Shown here: positions 1 to 8,207 of the stretch, piece by piece
Layout of the letters: each line of letters starts with the position of its first letter
Numbering within the stretch: position 1 is the stretch's first letter
Source: Hymenobacter siberiensis
GTDB lineage: Bacteria; Bacteroidota; Bacteroidia; Cytophagales; Hymenobacteraceae
DNA length: 64,000 bases
NCBI RefSeq assembly: GCF_018967845.1
Contig: NZ_JAHLZZ010000001.1
Location: 2,542,001-2,606,000 of the forward strand
Direction of reading: 5' to 3'
Translations under genes and position numbers: made by a program
The notes under the pieces: generated by a model
The model's input: only the letters and a program-made list of their open reading frames with translations
Told to the model about the DNA's origin: nothing
Databases searched by the model: none

Positions 1-1809
1 GCGCTGGCCGGTTGGCTCCAGCCGCGTTTCACCCCCGGGCAGGCCGATTTGAATGGCGTTTCCGGCCTCGTGCTCTTTGATGCGCTGGTTGAATTCGGCC
101 CCGACGTAGAAGCCGCTCTCTCTGAAGCCCCGGCCGGGTTCCGCATTGCCACTAGCCCGGCCGACGTATCCGTTCTTTTACGCGACTTAGGTACGCCTGA
201 AATCAACCTAACGGCCGCTGATATAACCGAGTGGGCCGCCGAATGGGCCGCCTTCGTGGCCAAGCCCGCCGCCCCCGAAAGTGCAGGCATGGCCAGCGAG
301 CCGGCCAGCGCCACCCAGGCACAAGACCTGGCCCAGATGGCCACCAGCGGCAGCACCTTTCTGGGCCAGAAGGCGCGCGCCCTCTGGGGCTGGCTCGGGG
401 CCAATGACGTGCCCGACGATGACCTACCCTACGGCTATACCGCCACCCTGAGCGCCCGCAATGAGGAAAAACAGCAGCTCGAACAGCTGCGCCAGCAAAT
501 GCAGGCCGACCTCAGCACCCAGCTTCAGGCCCTGGAAGCCCGCGAAGCCGAGCGCGAGCGCAGCATTGCCCAGCTTCGCACCGAGCTGGCCCAGGCCCCT
601 CCCGTAGCGGCCAAGGCCACGGCCCTCGTGTCACGCCTCGGGGCCGAAACCCGTGAAAAAGCCGCCCTCGAAGCCGAAATGCAGGCATCCCGCGACGAGC
701 TGGCCGCCCGCAACCAGGAGCTGGATGCCAAGATTCAGCAGCTCAGTCAGCTAATCGGCCAGTTGAACGCCAGTCCGATTGCCAGCGCCTCTGCAGCTGC
801 TGCGCCTGCTGCCGCAGTGTCGCCAGCGCCTGCTGCCGCGGTCCCCGTTACCGCTGCGCTGCCCGCCGCTGAGAACGTTGTAGAGAGCCGGAATGCCCCG
901 GTTGCCCCGGCGATTGCCGCGGCTCCGTCGGGCATTTCAGCAGCTCCGGTTTCGGTTGGTGCGGCCCCCGTGGCAGCTCTGCCAACTGCGACTGCTGTGC
1001 GGCCATCATTGGCCGAGGGGCAGCCAGCCGTTTCCCTTGCCAATCGCCTTGCGCACCTGCGCACCCAGGCGCATGCCGCCGCCGAAGTACTGCGGCCCCG
1101 GCTGCGGCAGGCGTGGGAGTGGGGGCAAAGCCAGCCCCGCGCCATGTTGGCAGCGGCCGGTGTGGCCGTGCTCGGCCTGGGCATCTGGGGTCTGAGCCAT
1201 GCGGGCAGCGCGCCGCCCGTGCCCTTCCAGGAAAACGGCCGCTGGGGCTACGCCGACGCCAGCGGCCAGCCGGTAATTCCGGCCCAGTTCACGGCTGCCA
1301 GCCCATTTGAGAAAGGGCAGGCCGTAGTGGCGAAAGACGGCGCGTATGGCTTCGTGGATGAAAAAGGCAAGGAGATAATTCCCGCCGCCTACGACGCCCT
1401 CAATCCCTACGTCGGCGGCTACGCCCGCGCCCGGGTGGGCGATGCCTACACTTTCATCGACGAAGACGGCCAGGAATTCGACCATTATTATTTTAACGCC
1501 CTCGACTTCGCCGAAGGCCGCGCCGCCGTGCTCGACCACCGGGGCTGGCACTACATCAGCGGCCCCACCGAGCCCGATACGCCGCCCATCGCCTTAAAAG
1601 AAGCGTACTCATTTGCCGAAGGCCTGGCCCGCGTGAAGCTGCCTGATGGTTACACCTTTATCACCGCTGATTATCTCGCCGACCCCGGCCAGGGCACCAA
1701 ACCCTTCGGCCGCTATCAGCAGGCCACTGACTTTGCCAACGGCCAGGCCCGCGTGAAACAAGCCGGCCGCAGCTTCACTATCAACAAGGACGGTGAGGAA
1801 ATAAAGTGA
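1..1809 (+). CDS. WG-repeat membrane protein, 5' end outside window
   Basis: The reading frame is already open at base 1, so the true start lies upstream and about 602 codons are visible. In order: an unrecognised Ala-rich N-terminal part; a charged Glu/Gln/Arg-rich stretch (about bases 450-765) likely to form a coiled coil; a long Ala/Pro/Val linker (770-1010); one hydrophobic segment near 1144-1200 that looks like a single transmembrane helix; and a C-terminal part with WG-type repeats (GRWGYADASGQPVIP at about 1240, then AYGFVDEKGKEIIP and AYTFIDEDGQEF). WG repeats form beta-rich domains of poorly defined function, often on membrane-anchored or secreted proteins. The likely arrangement is coiled coil on one side of the membrane and WG domain on the other. 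The gene ends TGA and is followed by a hairpin. Its role is unknown, and it is probably not linked to the downstream catabolic operon. Confidence 0.75.
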   Translation, partial: ALAGWLQPRFTPGQADLNGVSGLVLFDALVEFGPDVEAALSEAPAGFRIATSPADVSVLLRDLGTPEINLTAADITEWAAEWAAFVAKPAAPESAGMASEPASATQAQDLAQMATSGSTFLGQKARALWGWLGANDVPDDDLPYGYTATLSARNEEKQQLEQLRQQMQADLSTQLQALEAREAERERSIAQLRTELAQAPPVAAKATALVSRLGAETREKAALEAEMQASRDELAARNQELDAKIQQLSQLIGQLNASPIASASAAAAPAAAVSPAPAAAVPVTAALPAAENVVESRNAPVAPAIAAAPSGISAAPVSVGAAPVAALPTATAVRPSLAEGQPAVSLANRLAHLRTQAHAAAEVLRPRLRQAWEWGQSQPRAMLAAAGVAVLGLGIWGLSHAGSAPPVPFQENGRWGYADASGQPVIPAQFTAASPFEKGQAVVAKDGAYGFVDEKGKEIIPAAYDALNPYVGGYARARVGDAYTFIDEDGQEFDHYYFNALDFAEGRAAVLDHRGWHYISGPTEPDTPPIALKEAYSFAEGLARVKLPDGYTFITADYLADPGQGTKPFGRYQQATDFANGQARVKQAGRSFTINKDGEEIK

Positions 1810-1839
1810 AATAATCACTCCCGAAGCAGCTAAAATATT

Positions 1840-1880
1840 CAGGCGCAGGCAGGCTACCATTGGTGGTCTTCCTGCGCCTG
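1840..1880 (+). terminator. Hairpin after WG-repeat gene
   Basis: A 10-bp perfect stem (CAGGCGCAGG / CCTGCGCCTG) with a 21-nt loop lies 31 bp after the WG-gene stop. The T tract after it is weak (GTTACTTT), so this may be a poor intrinsic terminator or only a hairpin. Confidence 0.35.
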
Positions 1881-2020
1881 GTTACTTTAGGCGGATTTTC
1901 CGGGTTAAATAGGTGGCTGAATGTGAGCTACTTTGAAAATAATTTCTTCGGAAACGATTGCGGAATTACTCCATATCCCACAAAACCCTTAGCTTGCACC
2001 CCGCTTAACATTAAGGTAAC

Positions 2021-3493
2021 ATGGAAGTTCAAACATTGAAGTATCCGGCCATTCGCAACTATGTGGCGGGCCAGTCGGTAGAAAGTGCCTCTACGCCCAC
2101 CATGGACGTATTCAGCCCCCTCAACGGGCAGTTGATTTCCACGTTGCCACTCAGCAATGCCGCCGCGCTCGATGCCGCCGTGCAGGCCGCCAAGGCCGCC
2201 TTTCCTTCGTGGTCGGCCACCCCGATTAAGGAGCGGGTTCAGATTTTTTATCGCTATAAAACTCTGCTGGAGCGCGATATGAAAGCCCTGGCCGACCTCG
2301 TGCGTGAGGAAAACGGCAAGACCTATGATGAGGCCCGCGCCGAAGTCGAGAAAGCCATCGAGCTGACTGAGTTTGCCTGCTCCATGCCCCAGCTCATCCA
2401 GGGCGAATTCCTGGAAGTGAGCAAGGGCGTGGAAGCCCGCGCCGAGCGCAAGCCGCTGGGCGTGGTGGCCAGCATCGCCCCGTTCAATTTCCCCAACATG
2501 GTCCCCCACTGGACCATTCCGAACGCCCTGGTCCTCGGCAATACCATGATTCTGAAGCCCTCGGAGCAAGTGCCCCTGAGCGCCGTAAAAATCGCCGAGC
2601 TGCTGAAAGAAGCCGGCCTGCCCGACGGCGTGCTGAACGTAGTGAACGGCGACAAGGAAATCGTGGAAGCCATCTGCGACCACCCCGATATCCAGGCCGT
2701 GAGCTTCGTAGGCTCCACCAAAATCGCCAAAGTCGTCTACATCCGCGCCACCAGCAACCTGAAGCGCTGCGTAGCCCTAGGCGGCGCCAAAAACCACCTG
2801 ATGGTGTTGCCCGACGCCCACCCCGAAATGACGGCCTCGAACGTGGCCGCCAGCATGTCGGGTTGCGCGGGCCAGCGCTGCATGGCCGGCTCCACCATGG
2901 TAGGCGTGGGGGCGATTGATGGCATCGTGGCTAAAATCGTGGAAGAAGCCCGCAAGATTGTGGCCGGCCAGAACCTCGGCTCGGTCATCAGCAAAGAAGC
3001 CAAGGAACGCATCGAACAGCACATCGCCGAAGCCGAAGCCGCCGGCGCCAAAGTCCTGCTCGACGGCCGCAACGCCGTAGTGCCCGGCCACGAAGACGGC
3101 TACTACGTGGGTGCCACCGTCATCGACTATGTGACGCCCGACATGCGCATCGCCCAGGAAGAAGTCTTCGGCCCGGTCCTCGCCATCATGCGCACCAACA
3201 CGCTGGACGAGGCCCTGGCCATCGAAAACGCCAACCCCTACGGCAACGCCGCCGCCGTTTTCACCAGCAGCGGCAGCAGCGCCCGCTACGTAATGGACCA
3301 CGCCCAGGCCGGCATGATTGGCGTGAACATCGGCGTGCCCGTGCCGAGGGAGCCGTTTTCGTTTGGGGGCTGGGGCGACTCGAAATTTGGCGCTTGCGAT
3401 ATCACCGGGAAGAGCTCGATTGAGTTTTGGACGCAGCTCAAGAAGACCACGACGAAGTGGAACCCGGAGTCGCGGGTGAACTGGATGAGCTAA
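2021..3493 (+). CDS. mmsA: CoA-acylating (methyl)malonate-semialdehyde dehydrogenase
   Basis: 490 aa, full length for the ALDH6/MmsA family. The enzyme oxidatively decarboxylates malonate or methylmalonate semialdehyde with NAD+ and CoA to acetyl- or propionyl-CoA. The nucleophile is Cys287 in GCAGQRCMAGS, a family hallmark, and the cofactor-binding part includes APFNFPNMVPHWTIP (153-167) and SFVGSTKIAK (228-237). The ATG at 2021 has a purine-rich AAGGT just upstream. It is the first gene of the pyrimidine-degradation run, and its product fits as the last step: the aminotransferase downstream would release malonate semialdehyde from beta-alanine. It could also serve valine or myo-inositol catabolism, but no such genes are nearby. 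Family assignment is firm; the pathway role is inferred from context. Confidence 0.93.
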   Translation: MEVQTLKYPAIRNYVAGQSVESASTPTMDVFSPLNGQLISTLPLSNAAALDAAVQAAKAAFPSWSATPIKERVQIFYRYKTLLERDMKALADLVREENGKTYDEARAEVEKAIELTEFACSMPQLIQGEFLEVSKGVEARAERKPLGVVASIAPFNFPNMVPHWTIPNALVLGNTMILKPSEQVPLSAVKIAELLKEAGLPDGVLNVVNGDKEIVEAICDHPDIQAVSFVGSTKIAKVVYIRATSNLKRCVALGGAKNHLMVLPDAHPEMTASNVAASMSGCAGQRCMAGSTMVGVGAIDGIVAKIVEEARKIVAGQNLGSVISKEAKERIEQHIAEAEAAGAKVLLDGRNAVVPGHEDGYYVGATVIDYVTPDMRIAQEEVFGPVLAIMRTNTLDEALAIENANPYGNAAAVFTSSGSSARYVMDHAQAGMIGVNIGVPVPREPFSFGGWGDSKFGACDITGKSSIEFWTQLKKTTTKWNPESRVNWMS

Positions 3494-3499
3494 AAAACA

Positions 3500-3598
3500 A
3501 CGTCATGCCGAGCGCAGCCGAGGCATCTCGCGTGCAGCAGTAAACCAATCCGTTCAACGATTTCGAGCGAGATGCCTCGGCTGCGCTCGGCATGACGT
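3500..3598. repeat. Class A palindromic repeat, 32-bp perfect arms
   Basis: Left arm 3500-3531 and right arm 3567-3598 are perfect reverse complements (32 of 32) around a 35-nt loop. The core is GAGCGCAGCCGAGGC. Related copies lie at 3926, 8039, 9556, 41284, 49747 and 53067. It sits right after mmsA and just before the broken GIY-YIG gene. Confidence 0.95.
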
Positions 3599-3607
3599 CC
3601 TGATGAG

Positions 3608-3904
3608 ATGAGCTTCTACGTTTACATCCTCATCAACCCGGCCCGGACGGTGCTCTATACCGGCGTTACCAACAACCTGGAGCGCCGCCTTTACGAGCAT
3701 GGTGAGGGCTTAGGGGAGTGGGGCAAATTCACGGGACGCTACCAGTGTAATTTGCTCATCTAGTTTGAAATAAGTCTTGATGCAACCCAAGCAATTGCGC
3801 GTGAAAAGCAAATCAAAAACTGGAGCCGCGCCAAAAAGGAATTTCTAATCAATACGCTTAATCCCAATTGGGGACCGATAGATTTACAAACCTGGCGCGG
3901 CTGA
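3608..3904 (+). pseudogene. GIY-YIG nuclease-like protein, in-frame stop
   Basis: Starting at ATG 3608 the frame reads MSFYVYILINPARTVLYTGV, then TNNLERRLYEH: the GIY-YIG core of small single-domain UvrC-N-like/YhbQ-like proteins, which are usually about 80-100 aa. An in-frame TAG at 3761-3763 (codon 52) interrupts it exactly where the family usually has an aromatic residue. The same frame then continues with a recognisable C-terminal half (EKQIKNWSRAKKEFLINTLN) to TGA at 3902, for 98 codons. A single substitution (TAC/TAT to TAG) explains the break. The gene lies between a full class A palindrome and an extra copy of its right arm, which form 32-bp direct repeats around it. The family's functions are uncertain. 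This copy should be inactive unless the TAG is misread. Confidence 0.85.
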
Positions 3905-3925
3905 TATTGCCCACAACGACAGCAC

Positions 3926-3957
3926 GCGAGATGCCTCGGCTGCGCTCGGCATGACGT
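3926..3957. repeat. Class A repeat, single right arm
   Basis: Identical over 32 bp to the right arm at 3567-3598 and in the same orientation, but with no partner left arm. Together the two copies flank the GIY-YIG pseudogene as direct repeats. It ends 20 bp before the aminotransferase start. Confidence 0.9.
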
Positions 3958-3977
3958 TCAAATAGAACCAACGAAAA

Positions 3978-5330
3978 ATGGAAACCACCCTCGCCCCCGA
4001 CCCCACGCAAATCCTGCACGACAACCTCGACCACACGCTCTTCTCGTGGTCGAAGCAAACGGGCCTGAACCCCATCAACGCCGAGCGTGCCGAAGGCGTG
4101 TACGTGTACGACCGCGACGGCAAGCGCTATATCGACTTCTCGGCCCAGCTCATGAACGTGAACATCGGGCACGGCGACCAGCGCGTGACCGAAGCCGTAG
4201 CCGCCCAGATGCGCGAGCTGAGCTACGTGTATCCCGGCATGATTACCAAAACGCGCGGCGATTTGGGCAAGAAATTGGCCGAAATTACCGCGCCCAACCT
4301 CACCAAAGCGTTTTTCACGCTGGGCGGGGCCGAGGCCATTGAAAACGCCATCAAGCTGGCGCGGGTGTACACCGGTCGCCACAAGATTGTGACGCTGTAT
4401 CAGTCGTTTCACGGGGCCAGCTACGGGGCCATGAGCGCCGGCGGCGACCCGCGCAAATTTGCCGTGGATAGCCAGGCCATGCCGGGCGTAGTGCACGTCG
4501 AAAACCCGTATTCCTACCGCTGCCCCTGGTACTCCGACTCGCCTGAGCAGTGCGCCCAGCGCGCCGCCGATGCCATGGAGCGCATTATCGGCTACGAGAA
4601 CCCGGGCAGCGTGGCGGCCATTATTCTGGAAGGCGAGTCGGGCACATCGGGCTGCATTAAGTACCCGCCGGGCTACTGGACGCGCATCCGCGAAATCTGC
4701 GACAAGCACGGCATTTTGCTCATTGCTGATGAAGTGATGTCGGGCTTCGGGCGCACCGGCAAGTGGTTCGGCTCGGACCACCACGGGGTGAAAGTCGATG
4801 TGATGTGCATGGCCAAGGGCATCACCGCCGGCTACCTGCCCCTGGGCGCGGTGATGGTGGACGAGAAAATCGCCAAATCTTTCGACGACAAGCCCCTGCC
4901 GCTGGGCCTCACGTATTCGGCGCACCCGGTTTCCTGCGCTGCCGCCGTGGCCGTGCTCGATATTTATGAGTCGGACAACCTCATCGAAAACACCATTGAG
5001 ATGGGTGAATACATGGACCAGCAAGTAGCCCAGCTCAAGCGCCATCACCCCAGCATCGGCGACTGGCGCAACACCGGCCTCTTCGGCTGCCTCGAGCTGG
5101 TGAAAAACCGCGACACCAAGGAGCCCATGGCCCCCTGGAACGCCACGCCCGCCCAAATGGACATCATGAACCAGATAGCCGCCAAAATCCGCGAGCTGGG
5201 CATGTACACCTTCGTGCGCTGGAGCTACATCTTTATCTGCCCCCCGCTCACCATTACCAAGGAGGAAATTGACGAAGGGTTGGCTATTATTTCGGAAGCC
5301 CTCAGCATCGCTGATAAGTACGTGCATTAG
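3978..5330 (+). CDS. Class III aminotransferase, probable beta-alanine transaminase
   Basis: 450 aa, normal for PLP-dependent fold-I class III (omega) aminotransferases. The PLP-binding lysine is K280 in MAKGITAGYLPLGA; the usual LLIADEVMSGFGRTGKW stretch supplies the cofactor aspartate. Such enzymes move the amino group from beta-alanine, GABA or similar omega-amino acids to pyruvate or 2-oxoglutarate. Between a malonate-semialdehyde dehydrogenase and a dihydropyrimidinase, the most likely substrates are beta-alanine and beta-aminoisobutyrate, giving malonate or methylmalonate semialdehyde. Substrate is inferred from context only; sequence alone cannot exclude GABA or another omega-amino acid. 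Palindromic repeats lie on both sides. Confidence 0.88.
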   Translation: METTLAPDPTQILHDNLDHTLFSWSKQTGLNPINAERAEGVYVYDRDGKRYIDFSAQLMNVNIGHGDQRVTEAVAAQMRELSYVYPGMITKTRGDLGKKLAEITAPNLTKAFFTLGGAEAIENAIKLARVYTGRHKIVTLYQSFHGASYGAMSAGGDPRKFAVDSQAMPGVVHVENPYSYRCPWYSDSPEQCAQRAADAMERIIGYENPGSVAAIILEGESGTSGCIKYPPGYWTRIREICDKHGILLIADEVMSGFGRTGKWFGSDHHGVKVDVMCMAKGITAGYLPLGAVMVDEKIAKSFDDKPLPLGLTYSAHPVSCAAAVAVLDIYESDNLIENTIEMGEYMDQQVAQLKRHHPSIGDWRNTGLFGCLELVKNRDTKEPMAPWNATPAQMDIMNQIAAKIRELGMYTFVRWSYIFICPPLTITKEEIDEGLAIISEALSIADKYVH

Positions 5331-5331
5331 C

Positions 5332-5550
5332 ACTGGCGCGAGTTTAGCGAAGCGTAACTCGTGCCCAGCCATGAGGTGGAGGCTGTGCCTCCACTGTCGC
5401 GCCAGCGGCAATTCGGAACCGCGCCGGTAGCGTCGTTCCGATGCCGCGACACTGATAATCCAGAACCGCGCCGGTAGCGTCGTTCTGATGCGAGGCACAG
5501 CCTCGCCCGAATCATCGGCACGAGTTACGCTTCGCTAAACTCGCGCCAGT
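5332..5550. repeat. Class B palindromic repeat, 34-bp perfect arms
   Basis: Arms 5332-5365 and 5517-5550 (core GCGCGAGTTTAGCGAAGCG) are perfect reverse complements. The 151-bp interior carries a near-identical direct repeat of about 28 bp (AACCGCGCCGGTAGCGTCGT at about 5417 and 5464). A related element lies at 58009-58190. It fills the gap between the aminotransferase and dihydropyrimidinase genes. Confidence 0.93.
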
Positions 5551-5567
5551 AATACATTCAAAAGTCA

Positions 5568-6941
5568 ATGTCCATTCTCCTCAAAAACGGCCGCGTCGTC
5601 ACCGCCGATTCGGACGCCGTCTGCGATATTCTGATTGAAGGCGAAATCATCGTTTCCATTGGCCGCAATTTGTCGGCTGAAGGGGCGGAGGTGATTGACT
5701 GCACCGGCAAGCTCATCATGCCCGGCGGCATCGACCCGCACGTGCACCTGGAAATGCCCTTCATGGGCACGTTTTCGTCCGATACCTACGAAACCGGCAC
5801 CCGCGCCGCCCTGCACGGCGGCACCACCACCGTCATCGACTTCATTCTGCAAAAGCAGGGCAGCTCGCTGCGCTCGGCCTTCGAGGAGTGGAGCGGCCGC
5901 GCCACCGGGAACGCCGTGGGCGACTACAGCTTCCACATGGCCGTGACGGATTTCAACCCCGATACCAAGGAGGAAATCAAGGACATGATTGCCGAGGGCA
6001 TCACCTCTTTCAAGACCTTCATGGCCTACAAGGGCGCGCTCATGATTGACGACGCGCAGATGGTGGGCCTGATGCAGGAAGTGAAAAAGCACGGCGGCCT
6101 CGTGACCGCCCACGCCACTAACGGCGACATGATTGACACGCTCATCGCCCAGCACCGGGCGGCCGGCAAGCTCACCCCGCTCTACCACTACCTCTCGCAG
6201 CCCGAAGTGACGGAGGCCGAAGCATCGGGCCGCTTCGCCGACATCGCCAACTACACGGGCGTGAACGCCTATATCGTGCACCTCACCTGCGAGGGTGCCC
6301 TCAACCAGGTACGCCGCGCCACCGAGCGCAACCAGCGCGTGCTGGTCGAAACCTGCATCCAATATCTGCTGCTCGACGCCTCGCTGTATGAGGACGAGGC
6401 CAATGGGGCGAAGTGGGTGATGTCGCCGCCGCTACGCGAGAAAAAGGACCAGGCCACCCTCTGGGCCGGCATCAACCAGGGCCTCGTGAACGTGGTGGGC
6501 ACCGACCACTGCCCTTTTACGTGGGAGCAGAAGCTGATGGGTAAGGACGACTTTTCAAAAATACCAAACGGCCACCCCGCCATTGAGCACCGCATGGAAT
6601 TGCTGTTTTCCGAAGGCGTGAATAAGGGTCGGATTACGCCGCAGAAATTCGTGGAAATTACCTCCACCAACGCTGCCAAAATATTCGGCATGTTTCCCCG
6701 CAAAGGCACCATCAGTATCGGAGCCGATGCAGATTTGGTGATTTTTGACTCTGATAAAAAGCATAAAATCTCGGCTGAAACGCACCACATGAATTGCGAC
6801 TATTCCGGCTACGAAGGCTGGGAGCTGACCGGTAAAATAGACACGGTTTTGCTGCGCGGCAAAGTAGCCGTTGATGCTGGCGAAACGAAAGTTTCGAAAG
6901 GCTACGGGCAGTTCATCAAGCGTGGCAAAACAAATATTTAG
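5568..6941 (+). CDS. hydA: Dihydropyrimidinase (hydantoinase family)
   Basis: 457 aa, full length for the cyclic amidohydrolase family. It hydrolyses the ring of 5,6-dihydrouracil or dihydrothymine to N-carbamoyl-beta-alanine or N-carbamoyl-beta-aminoisobutyrate. Binuclear metal ligands are visible: H58 and H60 in GGIDPHVHLEMP, the probable carboxylated K155 in TSFKTFMAYKGALM, H182 in VTAHATNGD, and the Asp in GTDHCPFTWEQK near residue 313. It falls directly between the genes for the step before (preTA) and after (beta-ureidopropionase), so dihydropyrimidinase is preferred over D-hydantoinase or allantoinase. The start at 5568 is the first ATG after the class B repeat. Confidence 0.92.
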   Translation: MSILLKNGRVVTADSDAVCDILIEGEIIVSIGRNLSAEGAEVIDCTGKLIMPGGIDPHVHLEMPFMGTFSSDTYETGTRAALHGGTTTVIDFILQKQGSSLRSAFEEWSGRATGNAVGDYSFHMAVTDFNPDTKEEIKDMIAEGITSFKTFMAYKGALMIDDAQMVGLMQEVKKHGGLVTAHATNGDMIDTLIAQHRAAGKLTPLYHYLSQPEVTEAEASGRFADIANYTGVNAYIVHLTCEGALNQVRRATERNQRVLVETCIQYLLLDASLYEDEANGAKWVMSPPLREKKDQATLWAGINQGLVNVVGTDHCPFTWEQKLMGKDDFSKIPNGHPAIEHRMELLFSEGVNKGRITPQKFVEITSTNAAKIFGMFPRKGTISIGADADLVIFDSDKKHKISAETHHMNCDYSGYEGWELTGKIDTVLLRGKVAVDAGETKVSKGYGQFIKRGKTNI

Positions 6942-6953
6942 AACGAAATAATC

Positions 6954-7114
6954 AGCCCGTCATTCCGAGCATTCTGCGCATTCTGCGCATTAAGCAGAGT
7001 CCGAGGAGTCTCGCGTGTGGTAGTAATCAAATCGTAGCAACGTCATGGATTAGTGTAAGCACGCGAGATTCCTCGGACTCTGCTTAATGCGCAGAATGCT
7101 CGGAATGACGGGCT
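6954..7114. repeat. Palindromic repeat with duplicated 9-mer in one arm
   Basis: Left arm about 6954-7016 and right arm 7061-7114 pair over about 54 bp (core AAGCAGAGTCCGAGGA). The left arm has a tandem 9-bp duplication (TCTGCGCAT) that the right arm lacks, so this copy has one unpaired bulge. It fills the gap between the dihydropyrimidinase and beta-ureidopropionase genes. Confidence 0.9.
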
Positions 7115-7153
7115 AATTCAACAGTCAAAACTCAAAACTCAACCCTCCCACAG

Positions 7154-8020
7154 ATGCCCAGAATAATCAAATCCGGCCTCATCCAGATGAGCCTGCCGAT
7201 GACCGAAGGCGAAGGCACGATTGCCGAAATCATGCAGGCCATGGAAGCCAAGCACATTCCGCTCATTGAGGAAGCCGGCCGCCAGGGCGTGCAGATTCTC
7301 TGCTTGCAGGAAATTTTCAATACCCCGTATTTCTGCCCCGGCCAGGATAAAGCCTGGTACGCCTCGGCCGAATCGGTGCCCGGCCCGACGACGGACCGCA
7401 TGGCTGAGTACGCCAAGAAATACAACATGGTGATGATTGTGCCCGTGTATGAGCGCGAGCAGGCCGGTTTTCTCTACAACACCGCCGCCGTGATTGATGC
7501 CGATGGCACCTACCTAGGCAAATACCGCAAAAACCACATTCCCCACACCACCGGCTTCTGGGAGAAATTCTTCTTCAAGCCCGGCAATCTGGGCTACCCC
7601 GTTTTCCAGACCAAATACGCTAAAGTGGGCGTGTATATCTGCTATGACCGGCACTTCCCTGACGGTGCCCGCATCCTGGGCCTGAACGGGGCCGAAATCG
7701 TGTACAACCCCTCGGCCACCGTGGCAGGCCTCTCGCAGTACCTCTGGAAGCTGGAGCAACCCGCCCACGCGGCCGCCAACGGCTATTTCATGGGCTGCAT
7801 CAACCGCGTTGGTGAGGAGAAGCCCTGGAACCTGGGCCGCTTCTACGGCACCAGCTATTTCGTGGACCCGCGCGGCCAGATTATCGCGCAGGCCGACGAG
7901 TACAAGGACGAATTGCTCATCGCCGAATTCGACCTCGATATGATTGAGGAAGTGCGCAATACCTGGCAGTTTTTTCGCGACCGTCGCCCCGAAACCTACG
8001 AGAAACTGGTGGAGCTGTAG
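7154..8020 (+). CDS. Beta-ureidopropionase (nitrilase superfamily)
   Basis: 288 aa, typical of the carbon-nitrogen hydrolase superfamily. The catalytic triad is visible: E53 in LCLQEIFNTPYF, K126 in KYRKNHIP and C163 in GVYICYDRHFPDGAR. The close relatives are beta-ureidopropionase and N-carbamoylputrescine amidase, which share the DRHFP context. Between dihydropyrimidinase and the dihydropyrimidine dehydrogenase genes, the likely reaction is N-carbamoyl-beta-alanine to beta-alanine, CO2 and ammonia. Polyamine use is less likely because no agmatine genes are present here. The assignment to superfamily is firm; the substrate rests on neighbourhood. Confidence 0.9.
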   Translation: MPRIIKSGLIQMSLPMTEGEGTIAEIMQAMEAKHIPLIEEAGRQGVQILCLQEIFNTPYFCPGQDKAWYASAESVPGPTTDRMAEYAKKYNMVMIVPVYEREQAGFLYNTAAVIDADGTYLGKYRKNHIPHTTGFWEKFFFKPGNLGYPVFQTKYAKVGVYICYDRHFPDGARILGLNGAEIVYNPSATVAGLSQYLWKLEQPAHAAANGYFMGCINRVGEEKPWNLGRFYGTSYFVDPRGQIIAQADEYKDELLIAEFDLDMIEEVRNTWQFFRDRRPETYEKLVEL

Positions 8021-8038
8021 GCTACGTCCGCATACCAG

Positions 8039-8174
8039 AACGTCATGCTGAGCGCAGTTGAAGCACCTCGCTCGCATCGTTCAACAGTTCGCCTCACCCC
8101 CGGCCCCTCTCCGAAAAGGAGAGGGGAGCCGGACGAAGCGGTAGGGATGCTTCGACTGCGCTCAGCATGACGTT
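8039..8174. repeat. Class A-like palindrome with nested hairpin
   Basis: Outer arms (about 8039-8072 and 8142-8174) carry the variant core GCTGAGCGCAGT(T/C)GAAGC. Nested inside is a second strong hairpin, GGCCCCTCTCC / GGAGAGGGG around 8102-8130. It fills the gap between the beta-ureidopropionase and preT genes. Confidence 0.85.
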
Positions 8175-8207
8175 CCATTTTCTTCATATTCGAATTTATC
8201 CGCCCAT

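Noticed and set aside
3858..5498. 546-codon open frame antisense to the aminotransferase
   Set aside because: It mirrors the coding strand of a well-supported gene; long antisense frames are expected in GC-rich genes with strong codon bias. The same holds for those opposite mmsA, preA, katG, topB, the RND pump and the M1 peptidase.
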